Positions 18,501 to 26,011 of a stretch of DNA of 64,000 nt are shown one piece after another. Under the pieces are notes generated by a model, which worked only from the letters and a program-made list of their open reading frames with translations, was not told the DNA's origin and searched no databases. Origin of the DNA: Coleofasciculus sp040219735 (GTDB lineage Bacteria > Cyanobacteriota > Cyanobacteriia > Cyanobacteriales > Coleofasciculaceae); assembly GCA_040219735.1 (NCBI GenBank), contig JAVJRX010000020.1; one strand, given 5' to 3'. Positions within the stretch are counted from its first letter, which is position 1. Each line of letters opens with the position of its first letter. Both the position numbers and the translations under genes were made by a program.

Positions 18501-18678
18501 ATCCTGCGGTAGCCTTGTCTGGGTCAACCCCGAACAGGTGCGCGAAGTTGCGATCACTAATCACCAGATCCTTGACGATATTCCAGCACCAAGTGTAGAT
18601 CGAACCGGCTGCTAAAGCGGCTTCTATTGGAATATGGGCTTCTTGCAGAGCTTCTTCTGCTTGTTTGCGATCGCTCAT
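15529..18678 (-). CDS. Hybrid histidine kinase with five PAS domains and a receiver
   Basis: The 1049-residue protein has five PAS/PAC units (about 16-135, 145-265, 272-392, 402-520, 530-650), each ending in a DISDRKQAE-type linker. A short coiled coil, HisKA with SHELRTPLNPIL (phospho-His about 685) and HATPase_c with NLLSNAIKF, DTGKGI and GGLGLGL follow. The C-terminal receiver (about 920-1040) has phospho-Asp about 970 in ISDIGMPDVDG. There are no membrane segments, so it is probably a soluble sensor. Its first codons, MSDRKQAEEALQEA, are themselves a PAS-tail linker. The frame continues upstream through GYIGSVID, the end of a further PAS domain, until a stop with no start codon. The gene therefore appears N-terminally shortened. 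The signal is unknown. Confidence 0.88.
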   Translation of the reverse strand: MSDRKQAEEALQEAHIPIEAALAAGSIYTWCWNIVKDLVISDRNFAHLFGVDPDKATAGLPVDQFLSAIHPEDRPQVTAGIERAIATGENYEAEYRIRDADGKQRWVIARGQVEYDVNGNAITFPGVLTDISDRKLAEETLRRSEERYRTLFESIDEGFCVIKMLFDENGRPVDYRFLEVNSMFEKQTGLEQVEGKTVRQLIPNHEDHWFEIYGTVALTGEPVRFENGSESMNRWFDVYAFPIGEPEKRQVALLFKDISERKQAQEALKESEKRFRTLADNISQLAWMADENGWIFWYNQRWFDYTGTTLEQMQGWGWQNLHHPDYVEGVVKKFRNCIEIGETWEDTFPLSGKDGQYRWFLSRALPIRDETGNISCWFGTNTDITERKQTEEALHQRQQRLDIATSAAKLGVFEWDIQTDYAIWENPQTYQIFGHTLEDETLGKAEFMESVIHPEDRETFEWALAEGIKSNNLFHLICRIRRRNDGQWRWIELSGQLDVALDGTPLRLVGVVSDISDRKQAETALKESEDRLRLAIESAQLGTWDWNLTTNQLTWDAGCKAMFGLPPEAKISIETFFEGLHPDDRQRVEQVIQGSVNPANGGDYDVEYRTIGIQDGIERWIKAKGQVYFDPAGNPRRFIGTVLDITKQKQVEAQREQLLEQEQAAREAAERANRIKDEFLAILSHELRTPLNPILGWTKLLQIRKFDEAKTAEALATIERNANLQIQLIDDLLDIAKILRGKLSLDMTSVNLSSVIEAAIDTVRTTAVAKSISLHSALPNIGQVSGDAARLQQIVWNLLSNAIKFTPNGGRVEIWLKRVDNQGEITLRDTGKGINPDFLPYIFESFRQEDASITRKYGGLGLGLTIVRQLVEAHGGMITADSPGEGFGATFTVRLPLLNAQPQIKPIKKLRQPELDLTGIRVLAVDDEPDACELLTVLLTEYGAEVLTVACASQVIANLKSFQPDVLISDIGMPDVDGYTLLEQIRVLPAEKGGQIPAIALTAYARLEDQQRAFSSGYQRYVSKPLEPEQLVRAVAVLAQNQSEPKTIG

Positions 18679-19318
18679 ATCAATGACTGAACCGATATAT
18701 CCTTTAACCTCCTCTCCCAGCCCCAGTTCCTCTGCTTCGGTTTGCCCTCAATTTCTACATTCAACAGAGGTTATCCCCTTTCTCGGATGGGGTGCAGAAG
18801 CTGTTCGGCAGTATCGGCTAGTTCTCATTGTAGTACAATAATATCAAGCCTTCTCTAGTACAATTGTTGGTTTTTTGCCAAACATCATCGGTAAAACCCG
18901 CCCCTACCGCCTTGCTCCGGAAGCGCTCTCAACCCAAAGCTTTTCCAACAACTAAACTTTTGTAACGGGATCTTCCCAATTTAGCGGCAAATTGGGGCGG
19001 TTTTGTTTACAAATATTGATGTAAATGTAAAGATTTAATTATATCTATTGAGCATTATGAAATTCAAGTAACCTAATGTATATAAAAAAAGCTCGTGCAA
19101 GATCTAAAGCTGAAATTTTTCCGAAAAATCTGTGACATTAATCACAACGAAGCGTTTTAAAAATCACATCCTTTAAAGGAAACTATCACAGAATCCCGTG
19201 AGAATAATCACTATTTTTTAGGGATTAAATTACAGGAATTCCCCTAAAAATGAGAGATCATTTAACTATAACTTGGTTTATGGTCTAGATTGAGTTGAGA
19301 GTAAGCGGGGAACTAACC
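18679..19318. other. Long gap upstream of the acidic EF-hand-like gene
   Basis: No gene is seen. The start of the gap holds the PAS remnant described for the kinase (to about 18760). A hairpin cccaattt/aaattggg (18975-18996), followed by gcggttttgttt on the plus strand, looks like a plus-strand terminator with no obvious gene to end. From 19015 to 19290 the sequence is AT-rich and probably carries the promoter and leader of the next gene; cctttaaagg at 19170-19179 is a short palindrome. Confidence 0.4.
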
Positions 19319-19582
19319 ATGAAACTATTTGCCAATTATACGGTCAGCGAAGGAGACATAGAGCTTCTGTTAAAAGAAACAGATAACGATGGGGATGTAT
19401 CCTTCGAGGAGTGGGATGCAGATGTCTTATCCCATGACTGGGAGGTGGATGCTTTTATCGAGGAATGGGATGCAGATTATCCAGTAAATGATAACAATAG
19501 GGAGATCTGGTTTAATGACTGGAAGGAGTTTGAGACAAACTTAGACGACCTGCTAATTGACTGTCGCGAATGGGAACTATAA
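19319..19582 (+). CDS. Small acidic Trp-rich protein with an EF-hand-like loop
   Basis: The 87-residue protein is strongly acidic and carries at least six tryptophans. Residues around 20-31 read ETDNDGDVSFEE. This fits the 12-position EF-hand loop (acidic at 1, 3 and 5, Gly at 6, hydrophobic at 8, Glu at 12), except that position 1 is Glu. Around it, FEEWDADV and IEEWDADYPV form a doubled EEWDAD motif. ATG at 19319 (MKLFANYT) is preferred over upstream in-frame TTG at 19295 because gcgggga lies upstream. Calcium binding is an inference; no family was recognised. It stands alone between long gaps. Confidence 0.65.
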   Translation: MKLFANYTVSEGDIELLLKETDNDGDVSFEEWDADVLSHDWEVDAFIEEWDADYPVNDNNREIWFNDWKEFETNLDDLLIDCREWEL

Positions 19583-19955
19583 GCTATCTCTAAAATCCAA
19601 CAGCTTCCCATTGATTTTTGTCTCTGACTTGATGAACCCAATTACCCAATTTATTAGGGGCATTACCCTGAACTCAATTCCTAATAATTAACAGCTTCTT
19701 GCCGTTAATCTTAATTCCTTAATACCGTAAAGAACCCTACCTTCATTTTACAGGTTAGGGGAGGGCGGGTTGGGCAAATAGATTTATAAAACACAATTAA
19801 GCGCCTCTCACCCGCCCCGAAAAGCTCCTAAATACTTGTTGTATATGCAGGAGCGCCATACATAAGCGCCATACATATAGGAACAAGGTACTCGCGTCTG
19901 GACACTGGGGAGTTACCTCGCCATTTTTAATAGCAAAATCTCCGCTCAAACAGGG
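19583..19955. other. Gap with an inverted GGGCGGGT repeat
   Basis: No gene is seen. ggcgggt near 19764 and acccgcc near 19808 form an inverted pair of the GGGCGGGT type that also occurs near 25.7, 31.0 and 51.8 kb. The sequence gcgccatacataagcgccatacata near 19854-19878 is a short tandem duplication. Confidence 0.45.
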
Positions 19956-20162
19956 TTAGAGTGGAGTTCCAACCTTATAGGTTTCCCCTTGTACGCTTAC
20001 CAAATCTCCTTCAACTAATTTACGTCCGCGCCGAGTTTCGATGATACCATTAACGGTCACATCACCTTCTTGAATCATCAGTTTGGCTTCGCCACCTGTG
20101 GACGCGATACCTACCCACTTGAGGAACTGATCTAACTTAATGGTTTGGATGGAGCTGGTCAT
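19956..20162 (-). CDS. S4-domain RNA-binding protein
   Basis: The 68-residue protein is a single S4 domain of the YbcJ/RlbA type: IKLDQFLKWVGIASTGGEAKLMIQEGDVTVNG, then RRGRKLVEGDLVSVQGETY. Such proteins bind structured RNA, possibly rRNA. The start ATG is 35 bases downstream of the msrB stop on the same strand, so the two probably form one transcript. The precise RNA target is not known. Confidence 0.88.
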   Translation of the reverse strand: MTSSIQTIKLDQFLKWVGIASTGGEAKLMIQEGDVTVNGIIETRRGRKLVEGDLVSVQGETYKVGTPL

Positions 20163-20197
20163 GCCAAAATAGACAAATCGCTGATCTCGAAGTCAGG

Positions 20198-20644
20198 TTA
20201 GGCAGTTGCAGATTTATCAGTTTCCGCCTTAGATGCTGATTCTACCTGATCGGACTGGACAAAGTTTAGCGAGGCAGAATTTAGACAGTAACGCTGACCC
20301 GTTGGTGCTGGTCCATCATTAAATACATGACCTAAGTGAGCATCACAAGCTGCACAGAGGATCTCAGTACGACGCATCCACAAAGTATTATCCGCTTCAT
20401 ATTTGACGTTTTCTTCATCAATCGGTGCCCAAAAACTGGGCCACCCTGTCCCAGAATCATATTTGGTTTTGGATGTGAACAAAACATTGCCACAGCAGAC
20501 ACATTTATAGATTCCCGGCTGCTTGTTGTCGTGATACTCTCCGGTAAAGGCGCGTTCTGTTCCCTTCTGTCGGGTCACTTTGTATTGTTCTGGGGTAAGC
20601 TGTTGTTTCCAATCAGCGTCACTCTTTTGTACTTTCTGAATCAT
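20198..20644 (-). CDS. msrB: Peptide-methionine (R)-S-oxide reductase
   Basis: MsrB reduces the R epimer of methionine sulfoxide in oxidised proteins. Its 148 residues contain both zinc-binding pairs (CVCC about residues 48-51 and CAAC about 97-100), the DSGTGWPSFW signature and the catalytic cysteine in RYCLNSASL. The start of the domain (DADWKQQLTPEQYKVTRQKGTE) is standard. The C-terminus has a short Ser/Lys/Glu tail. It is followed closely by the S4 protein gene. Confidence 0.96.
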   Translation of the reverse strand: MIQKVQKSDADWKQQLTPEQYKVTRQKGTERAFTGEYHDNKQPGIYKCVCCGNVLFTSKTKYDSGTGWPSFWAPIDEENVKYEADNTLWMRRTEILCAACDAHLGHVFNDGPAPTGQRYCLNSASLNFVQSDQVESASKAETDKSATA

Positions 20645-20940
20645 GGTTTCAGGTTCCTTAACTATGCGAATATCAGCTTAAATTCAAGGGGGTGTAGGGG
20701 GAGAGGAAGAATGGAGATTATCCTCTCTTGGCTCATCCTACCCAATCTAATCCTATCGTCACATCCTCCTGCCCATCTTGAGCTACACCGAAGAAAAACT
20801 AGCAAGTTGTGAGTCCAATGAAAACCCACAACTTAAATCTCTACTATTCTCTTCCTGCTTTCTCCACCGTGCTTAAAAGCAAATGCTGTTAACACTAAGA
20901 TGGTGGCGTGGAAGAAGCGTTGAGCGGATAAGGGATGCGG
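20645..20940. other. Gap upstream of msrB
   Basis: No gene is seen. The msrB leader has ggaacctgaaacc before the start codon on the minus strand. The remainder is low in recognisable signals; a 158-codon plus-strand frame across msrB and this gap is a shadow of msrB. Confidence 0.4.
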
Positions 20941-21180
20941 CTAGGAAGGCAAATTATTGCTCGCATAAGCATCCATCCTGTAAGCTGGGGTGCGATCGCT
21001 GTAATTTGTCTCGATCCCTGTGATCGACTCTGCTAGCTGCTCAAAGGACTCACAACGCCAGTTGCGATCGTGGATTGGCTTGCTCTGTTCGCCTCGGAAG
21101 TAAGCCTGAGTCCCTAATACAGCAACGGCAACCCAACCCACGAAAAACAATGACACTAAGATAAGCATTGGGCTAATCAT
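20941..21180 (-). CDS. Conserved cyanobacterial one-helix membrane protein
   Basis: The 79-residue protein starts with a membrane helix (MLILVSLFFVGWVAVAVLG, residues 5-23). A conserved-looking juxtamembrane segment TQAYFRGEQSKPIHDRNW and a soluble tail ending in MDAYASNNLPS follow. AAGGGGAA precedes the ATG. Proteins of this pattern occur widely in cyanobacteria and I recall them only as hypothetical; a thylakoid location is plausible but unproven. It is divergent from the FAD oxidoreductase, sharing a 130-bp upstream region. Confidence 0.75.
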   Translation of the reverse strand: MISPMLILVSLFFVGWVAVAVLGTQAYFRGEQSKPIHDRNWRCESFEQLAESITGIETNYSDRTPAYRMDAYASNNLPS

Positions 21181-21312
21181 AATCGTTCCCCTTTGTTTAG
21201 CAATTTTGTAAATTTATATTACTCATAATGTAACGGATTATTACAAAACGTATCTGTGACTTGACTCTGGTGTAGGTGTGATGATAATCACTATCCCCAA
21301 CCCATTTTTTCT

Positions 21313-23148
21313 ATGGCTGTGAATGAATTAACAACAGAAGTCTTAGTTGTCGGTGGTGGTACAGGTGGCACGAGTGCGGCAATCCAAGCGGCACGTCGAG
21401 GCGTCAAAACAATTCTAGTCAGTGAGTTTTCCTGGCTAGGAGGAATGCTGACGACAGCCGGTGTCTGTGCGCCCGATGGCAATGAATTAGCCGCGTGGCA
21501 AACGGGGTTATGGGGCGCATTTTTGCGAGAACTTCAACAGCGACAGCCCGGAGGACTCGATCATGGGTGGGTGAGTTTGTTTACCTACCACCCTAGAATT
21601 GGCGCTCAAGTCTTTGCAGATTGGGTTCAAGCATTGCCTAACCTAAAGTGGATTGCTGGACAAACGCCGTTAGCGGTATTGAAAGCAGGGGATTGTGTAA
21701 CTGGGGTGCGATTTGCTGATGTTGTGATTAACGCCAAAGTCACCCTAGACGCCACGGAATTGGGAGATGTGCTGGAATTAGCCGAGATTCCCTATCGCTG
21801 GGGTTGGGAGTCGCGCACTCACTTTGGTGAACCGAGTGCGCCTGTTTCCTTCAATGACTTGACTCAACGCTATCCAGTTCAAGCACCAACCTGGGTTGTC
21901 ATCCTCAAAGATTTTGGCACCGATACAGCCCCGGAAATTCCGCCCCCACCTCAATACAGCCCAGAACAGTTTGTCGGGGCGTTGGAAGGCTATGGGGTGG
22001 AATCCTTTCTCAATTACGGACGCTTACCTGGGGGACTGTTTATGCTGAATTGGCCCCAATATGGCAATGATTATGGTGAGGGAGTTGGGCGCTTAGTGGA
22101 ATCGGATGCATCCCGACAGCAGTTTCTCCAGGAAGCCCTTTGGCACACTCAAGGCTTTGCTAGTTTTATTCAATCTCAACTGGGACGGCGTTATGGTTTA
22201 GCCGATAATAGTTTCCCAGAGGCGTCCCTCGGTGGTGGGGCTTACGCCCTACATCCTTACTATCGAGAAAGTCGGCGTCTGGTGGGAGTGGTGACGTTGA
22301 AAGAACAAGATATTTTACCGATAGTAGGGGGTCAAGTTGCGCCTTTGCCCGTCGATGCATCAGGGGCTTTTACCGGAATTGCTGTGGGCAATTATGCCAA
22401 TGACCATCATTATCCTGGTTTTACCTTTCCCTTAGCCCCAAAATCGATCCGTTGGGGAGGACGTTGGACGGGAACACCGTTTACGATTCCTTATGGTTGC
22501 CTTTTACCTGTGTTAATGGATGGTTTATTGGTCTGTGATAAAGATACTTCTGTCTCTCACATTGCCAATGGTTCGACAAGGTTGCAACCTGTGGTGATGA
22601 ATCTAGGTCAAGCCGCAGGAATGGCGGCTGCGCTGTGTGTGGAACTTGCCTGTCAACCGAGGGAGTTACCCATCCGGCGTATTCAAGAGGCATTGTTGGG
22701 CGATGCTATTGCCCCTGCGGCTATGATTCCCTTATTCAACAAATCCCTTGATCATCCAGATTGGCAGTACTGGCAACGTTATTACTTGGATAATCCAGAA
22801 GAGTATCCCAGTTCTGGGATGGTTGAGGAGCCGGGGGAGCTTGTCGAGACGTTGCGGTGGAAGGTTTGGGAACATAGAAGCACAGGAGAATCTTCCCAAT
22901 CACCAATCACCAATCACCAATCCCATGCCTTAATCTATTTCACTGGCATATTCCAACGCCGTGCTGACCAGGATTACATTATTACCCTGAGCGAACCTGA
23001 AAGTTATGGGGGTCAAATTTGGATGTTGATTACGACACAATCTGATGTTAACCAGCAACTCCAGCATTATCCTCATCAGCAACAGCTACAAGGGTGGGGA
23101 CGTTTTAATCCGGCGGGAAACTGGTTGCTGGTAAACAGTTTGCACTGA
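21313..23148 (+). CDS. FAD-dependent oxidoreductase (FAD_oxidored family)
   Basis: The 611-residue protein begins with a Rossmann dinucleotide fold (EVLVVGGGTGGTSAAIQAARRG, residues 9-30) followed by SWLGGMLTTAGVCAPDG, the pattern of the PF12831 family. Later conserved parts are DATELGDVLELA (about 146-157), PYGCLLP and the C-terminal FAD-contacting NLGQAAGMAAALC (about 436-448). The substrate is unknown. Between about residues 525 and 540 the protein reads SSQSPITNHQSHAL, encoded by an in-frame heptanucleotide tandem repeat inserted between the oxidoreductase core and the last 70 residues. It does not look like part of the original fold. Confidence 0.88.
   Translation: MAVNELTTEVLVVGGGTGGTSAAIQAARRGVKTILVSEFSWLGGMLTTAGVCAPDGNELAAWQTGLWGAFLRELQQRQPGGLDHGWVSLFTYHPRIGAQVFADWVQALPNLKWIAGQTPLAVLKAGDCVTGVRFADVVINAKVTLDATELGDVLELAEIPYRWGWESRTHFGEPSAPVSFNDLTQRYPVQAPTWVVILKDFGTDTAPEIPPPPQYSPEQFVGALEGYGVESFLNYGRLPGGLFMLNWPQYGNDYGEGVGRLVESDASRQQFLQEALWHTQGFASFIQSQLGRRYGLADNSFPEASLGGGAYALHPYYRESRRLVGVVTLKEQDILPIVGGQVAPLPVDASGAFTGIAVGNYANDHHYPGFTFPLAPKSIRWGGRWTGTPFTIPYGCLLPVLMDGLLVCDKDTSVSHIANGSTRLQPVVMNLGQAAGMAAALCVELACQPRELPIRRIQEALLGDAIAPAAMIPLFNKSLDHPDWQYWQRYYLDNPEEYPSSGMVEEPGELVETLRWKVWEHRSTGESSQSPITNHQSHALIYFTGIFQRRADQDYIITLSEPESYGGQIWMLITTQSDVNQQLQHYPHQQQLQGWGRFNPAGNWLLVNSLH
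22896..22923 (+). repeat. Heptanucleotide tandem repeat (CCAATCA) inside a coding region
   Basis: Three exact CCAATCA units and a fourth, CCAATCC, lie head to tail in the FAD oxidoreductase frame. Short tandem heptamers of this kind are known from intergenic DNA of filamentous cyanobacteria. Here 28 bp plus flanks stay in frame and encode a Ser/Gln/Asn/His-rich linker. Confidence 0.85.
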
Positions 23149-23219
23149 TCAGCAATCAGTCTCCAAACATGGATGGGTATAACCATTGGGTCAACTTAAG
23201 CGCCAAAAGCAGGGATTGT

Positions 23220-23243
23220 AGAGACGTAGCATGCTACGTCTCT
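23220..23243. repeat. 24-bp perfect palindrome (agagacgtagca/tgctacgtctct)
   Basis: This member of the GTAGAGACGT palindrome family lies in the gap between the FAD oxidoreductase and patX. It could act as terminator of the former; no T-run follows. Related copies are at 1794-1823 and 46130-46163. Confidence 0.75.
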
Positions 23244-23419
23244 TAGCAATGTAAAGACACGATGCCAGAAGCGTCTGGGAACTGGAACAATTTGAAGACA
23301 AACTCGCTAGTGTACCATTAATCTTCACACAATCCACATTAACTCTGGCAGGAATTTTTCCTGAACCCTGAGTAAAAAGTCCGTAACAGGGACTAGAAAC
23401 CCTGACACGGACATCTGCT

Positions 23420-23686
23420 ATGCGCTTTTACACTTGTGTTACTTTAGTGAGCCTGCTTACGCTCTCATTTGCTGTCCATGCTCATGATAGTCGCGATCGC
23501 TCGGTCTCACTTTTTCAGTCTACTCCTGCCCACTCGCTGTTGTCTCTAGTCAAAACTGGAGATGCTGGTCCTCAAAGTCCTGAGACCAATCGCGGTGGAC
23601 AACGGCGTTTCTTTACCTCCCAAGATACCTTCGTGCCCCAGATTTGTCACCGGGGTAGTGGACGGCGCGAATTTACTTGGGCATAG
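23420..23686 (+). CDS. patX: PatX-type secreted peptide precursor with RGSGR motif
   Basis: The 88-residue protein has a signal peptide (MRFYTCVTLVSLLTLSFAVHAH) and a low-complexity middle. Near the C-terminus is the motif HRGSGRREF (about residues 78-86). RGSGR is the active pentapeptide of the heterocyst inhibitors PatS and HetN, which bind HetR. PatX is the RGSGR-containing family with a signal peptide reported to accompany hetR in filamentous cyanobacteria, including strains without heterocysts. Here it lies 270 bp upstream of hetR on the same strand, which strongly supports the identification. The ribosome site is weak (acgga). It is expected to be exported and processed to a short diffusible peptide; that step is inferred. 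Confidence 0.88.
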   Translation: MRFYTCVTLVSLLTLSFAVHAHDSRDRSVSLFQSTPAHSLLSLVKTGDAGPQSPETNRGGQRRFFTSQDTFVPQICHRGSGRREFTWA

Positions 23687-23722
23687 GCAGTAAGTGCCAT
23701 TTGATATAATATATACTTTCCT

Positions 23723-23767
23723 GGAAGAATTTTACCCCCTAGTTGTGACCCACCCAGGGGGTCTTCC
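23723..23767. promoter_or_regulatory. Inverted repeat between patX and hetR
   Basis: Arms accccct (23734-23740) and agggggt (23756-23762) are flanked by ggaag (23723-23727) and cttcc (23763-23767). It could be the patX terminator, or a protein-binding palindrome. HetR binds GC-rich inverted repeats, but this one does not match the known site exactly. The rest of the 270-bp spacer is AT-rich, with tataat-like sequence at 23705-23710, and shows no further gene. Confidence 0.45.
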
Positions 23768-23956
23768 AGTTGGCGGTATCTCCTAGGTTGTTTATAATCC
23801 AGTCTATAATCTAAGGAGAATTTAGACTTTAATATTAGGGTGCTTTAAGTAAGCGCATGTTTTGCTTCTTGAGTTGGACTCGCTGGTTTAGGTGAAGCCG
23901 TGGGTTCGCCATTACCTTTATTCTTTTGTACCCATGCGATGTGACCGCTCCCTAAA

Positions 23957-24856
23957 ATGACTAATCATCTCGATCTGATCAAAAGCCTCAGCCCCAGCGC
24001 CATGGATCAGATTATGATATATCTGGCTTTCAGCGCAATGAGAACCAGTGGACACCGACATGGGGCGTTTCTAGATGCGGCAGCAACGGCTGCTAAATGT
24101 GCGATTTACACGACCTATTTGGAACAGGGTGAAAATATCCGGATGACCGGACATCTACACCATATTGAGCCAAAACGGGTCAAGGTTATTGTTGAAGAAG
24201 TTCGACAGGCATTAACAGAAGGAAAACTGCTGAAGATGCTGGGGTCTCAAGAACCCCGCTATTTGATTCAGTTTCCTTATGTGTGGATGGATCAGTATCC
24301 CTGGCAACCGGGGCGATCGCGGATTTCTGGCACTAGCCTGCACAGGGAAGAAAAACGCATCATTGAGGAAAAATTACCGGATCATCTCCCCGATGCCCAG
24401 GTGGTCAGTTCTTTACAGTTTATGGAATTGATTGAGTTTCTGCACAGCCGTTCTCAGGAAGATTTACCTCCGGAACGACAAGCGCCTCTTTCTGAAGCCA
24501 TGGCAGAACATATCAAACGACGCTTACTGTATTCGGGAACAGTGACGCGCATTGATTGTCCATGGGGTTTACCCTATTATGCCCTGACCAGTGCATCTTA
24601 TTCGCCCGTAGATGGCAAAGAACGTACCTACACGGTGGTGGAGGATACGGCGCAGTATTTCCGGTTGATGAAAGAGTGGGCAGAACGTCAGCAGCATGTG
24701 ATGCGGGTTTTGGAGGAGTTGGATATTCCACCGGAAAATATTGACCAAGCGATAACGGAACTTGATGAAATTATTCGCGCTTGGGCGGATAAATATCATC
24801 GAGATGATGGTCAACCGATGGTTTTACAAATGGTGTTTGGTCGGCAACTGGAATAG
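23957..24856 (+). CDS. hetR: HetR, master regulator of filament patterning
   Basis: The 299 residues equal the length of Anabaena HetR and align without gaps by eye. It has the DNA-binding domain with SAMDQIMIYLAFSAMRTSGHRHGAF and LEQGENIRMTGHLHH, a flap domain and the C-terminal hood. Conserved functional residues, in Anabaena numbering, are Cys48, Ser152, Ser179, Arg223, the hood segment Arg250-Asp256 (RVLEELD) that contacts the RGSGR peptide, and Asp270. HetR activates differentiation genes and is inhibited by RGSGR peptides. The adjacent patX gene supplies such a peptide, so the two probably form a local feedback pair. Whether this strain forms heterocysts cannot be told from the window. 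Confidence 0.96.
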   Translation: MTNHLDLIKSLSPSAMDQIMIYLAFSAMRTSGHRHGAFLDAAATAAKCAIYTTYLEQGENIRMTGHLHHIEPKRVKVIVEEVRQALTEGKLLKMLGSQEPRYLIQFPYVWMDQYPWQPGRSRISGTSLHREEKRIIEEKLPDHLPDAQVVSSLQFMELIEFLHSRSQEDLPPERQAPLSEAMAEHIKRRLLYSGTVTRIDCPWGLPYYALTSASYSPVDGKERTYTVVEDTAQYFRLMKEWAERQQHVMRVLEELDIPPENIDQAITELDEIIRAWADKYHRDDGQPMVLQMVFGRQLE

Positions 24857-24940
24857 TTATTTGTCCTTTGTCATTAGTTATTTGTCCTTGGTTTTTTAAC
24901 TGAGGACTTTTCTATGACTCCGGATAAAAGGTGAGGAAAA

Positions 24941-25711
24941 CTATCCAGGTAATCCCATGATACTGTGCCAGATGATGACAAAAAGGATAGCCGCGATCGC
25001 ACCAATTAATGTATTGATAAAATTCACGACTTCGTTGGTCATCCATTCGACCTGAGATTGCCAGGTGGCACCAATCACACTTTCCAAGTTGGTGGCAATA
25101 AAGGCAGCGAATACACAAAACCAGACTTCTGTCAAGTCTATGAAGCCAACGCCCCAACCCAGAAACGCGATCACAGCCGAGGCGACAGCCCCGGCTAAGG
25201 TTCCTTCTAGACTGACGGCGCCTTCGGTTCCGGGGGAGACGGGTTGTAAAGTGGTGATTAAAAAGGTGCGCTTACCGTAGGCTTTACCCACCTCACTGGC
25301 GGTAGTATCAGAAAGCTTAGTGGCGAAACTAGCGACAAAACCCAGTAGGAGGAAACTGCGATAGGGTTCATCCAGGAAAAGAACGCCCACCGCGCAAAGC
25401 GTACCCGTTAAAGCTGAACCCCACACATTTTCCGGTCCTCTAGCGCCCGAACGCTTTTCAGCAATCCCCGCCGCTTCTTTTTGTGCCATACCGATGCGGG
25501 TAACAGCAGAACCGACAAGAAAATAAACCATCACAATCAGATACCCTTGCCAGCCTAATGTCCCCCAAATCACAATTCCCAACGCCCCGGCGTGGAGAAG
25601 TCCAGCCGGGGTGAGGAGTTGCTTGGGGATCACCCACGCGATCGCTAATAATATTGTATTTAAGAGGACGGCAATCAGCCAAGGATTAAGAGAATTGAGT
25701 GTTGCAAGCAT
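24941..25711 (-). CDS. DUF92/TIGR00297 membrane protein (VTE6-like)
   Basis: The 256-residue integral membrane protein has about six to seven helices and the family signatures GSAVTRIGMAQKEAAGIAEKRSGARGPENVWGSA, FVASFATKLSDTTASEVGKAYGK and SPGTEGAVSLEGTLAG. This is the DUF92 family, which includes plant VTE6, a phytyl-phosphate kinase that recycles phytol from chlorophyll into tocopherol. A prenyl-phosphate kinase role is therefore likely, although biochemical proof is family-level only. It converges with hetR. Confidence 0.88.
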   Translation of the reverse strand: MLATLNSLNPWLIAVLLNTILLAIAWVIPKQLLTPAGLLHAGALGIVIWGTLGWQGYLIVMVYFLVGSAVTRIGMAQKEAAGIAEKRSGARGPENVWGSALTGTLCAVGVLFLDEPYRSFLLLGFVASFATKLSDTTASEVGKAYGKRTFLITTLQPVSPGTEGAVSLEGTLAGAVASAVIAFLGWGVGFIDLTEVWFCVFAAFIATNLESVIGATWQSQVEWMTNEVVNFINTLIGAIAAILFVIIWHSIMGLPG

Positions 25712-26011
25712 TACTAAGTTTTGAGTTTGATTGTGTAGGGGCGGGTTTTATTACTATCGTTTCTTACCTCACAAGGGATGTAACTCGCGCCCGCCCTGAG
25801 TGAGTGCTTTGAGTTTTGTGTCAGGGCGGATTTTACTATTATCGTTTCTGATAACCCAGATGCGACTAAACCCGCCCAGACCCCACAATGGCATATATTA
25901 AGGGTTAAGAGGATGTTTCCGGGTGTATAGTAGGCAACAGTTTTTGGTATGCAATCGATGCATAACTGTTTAGGATAATTATCGGATTAGGCAAAACTTA
26001 AATTAATAGCG
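25712..26011. repeat. Dispersed GGGCGGGTTT repeat, two partial copies
   Basis: Segments 25734-25796 and 25822-25888 share gcggRttttaYtaYtatcgtttct. The flanking ends are taggggcgggttt and aaacccgccc. A third copy lies in reverse orientation at 30952-31014 and a diverged pair at 51746-51846. No gene is seen in the gap; its last 60 bases are probably the leader of the VOC gene. Confidence 0.7.

Noticed and set aside
20336..20812. 158-codon plus-strand frame over msrB
   Set aside because: Antisense shadow of msrB with no family resemblance.
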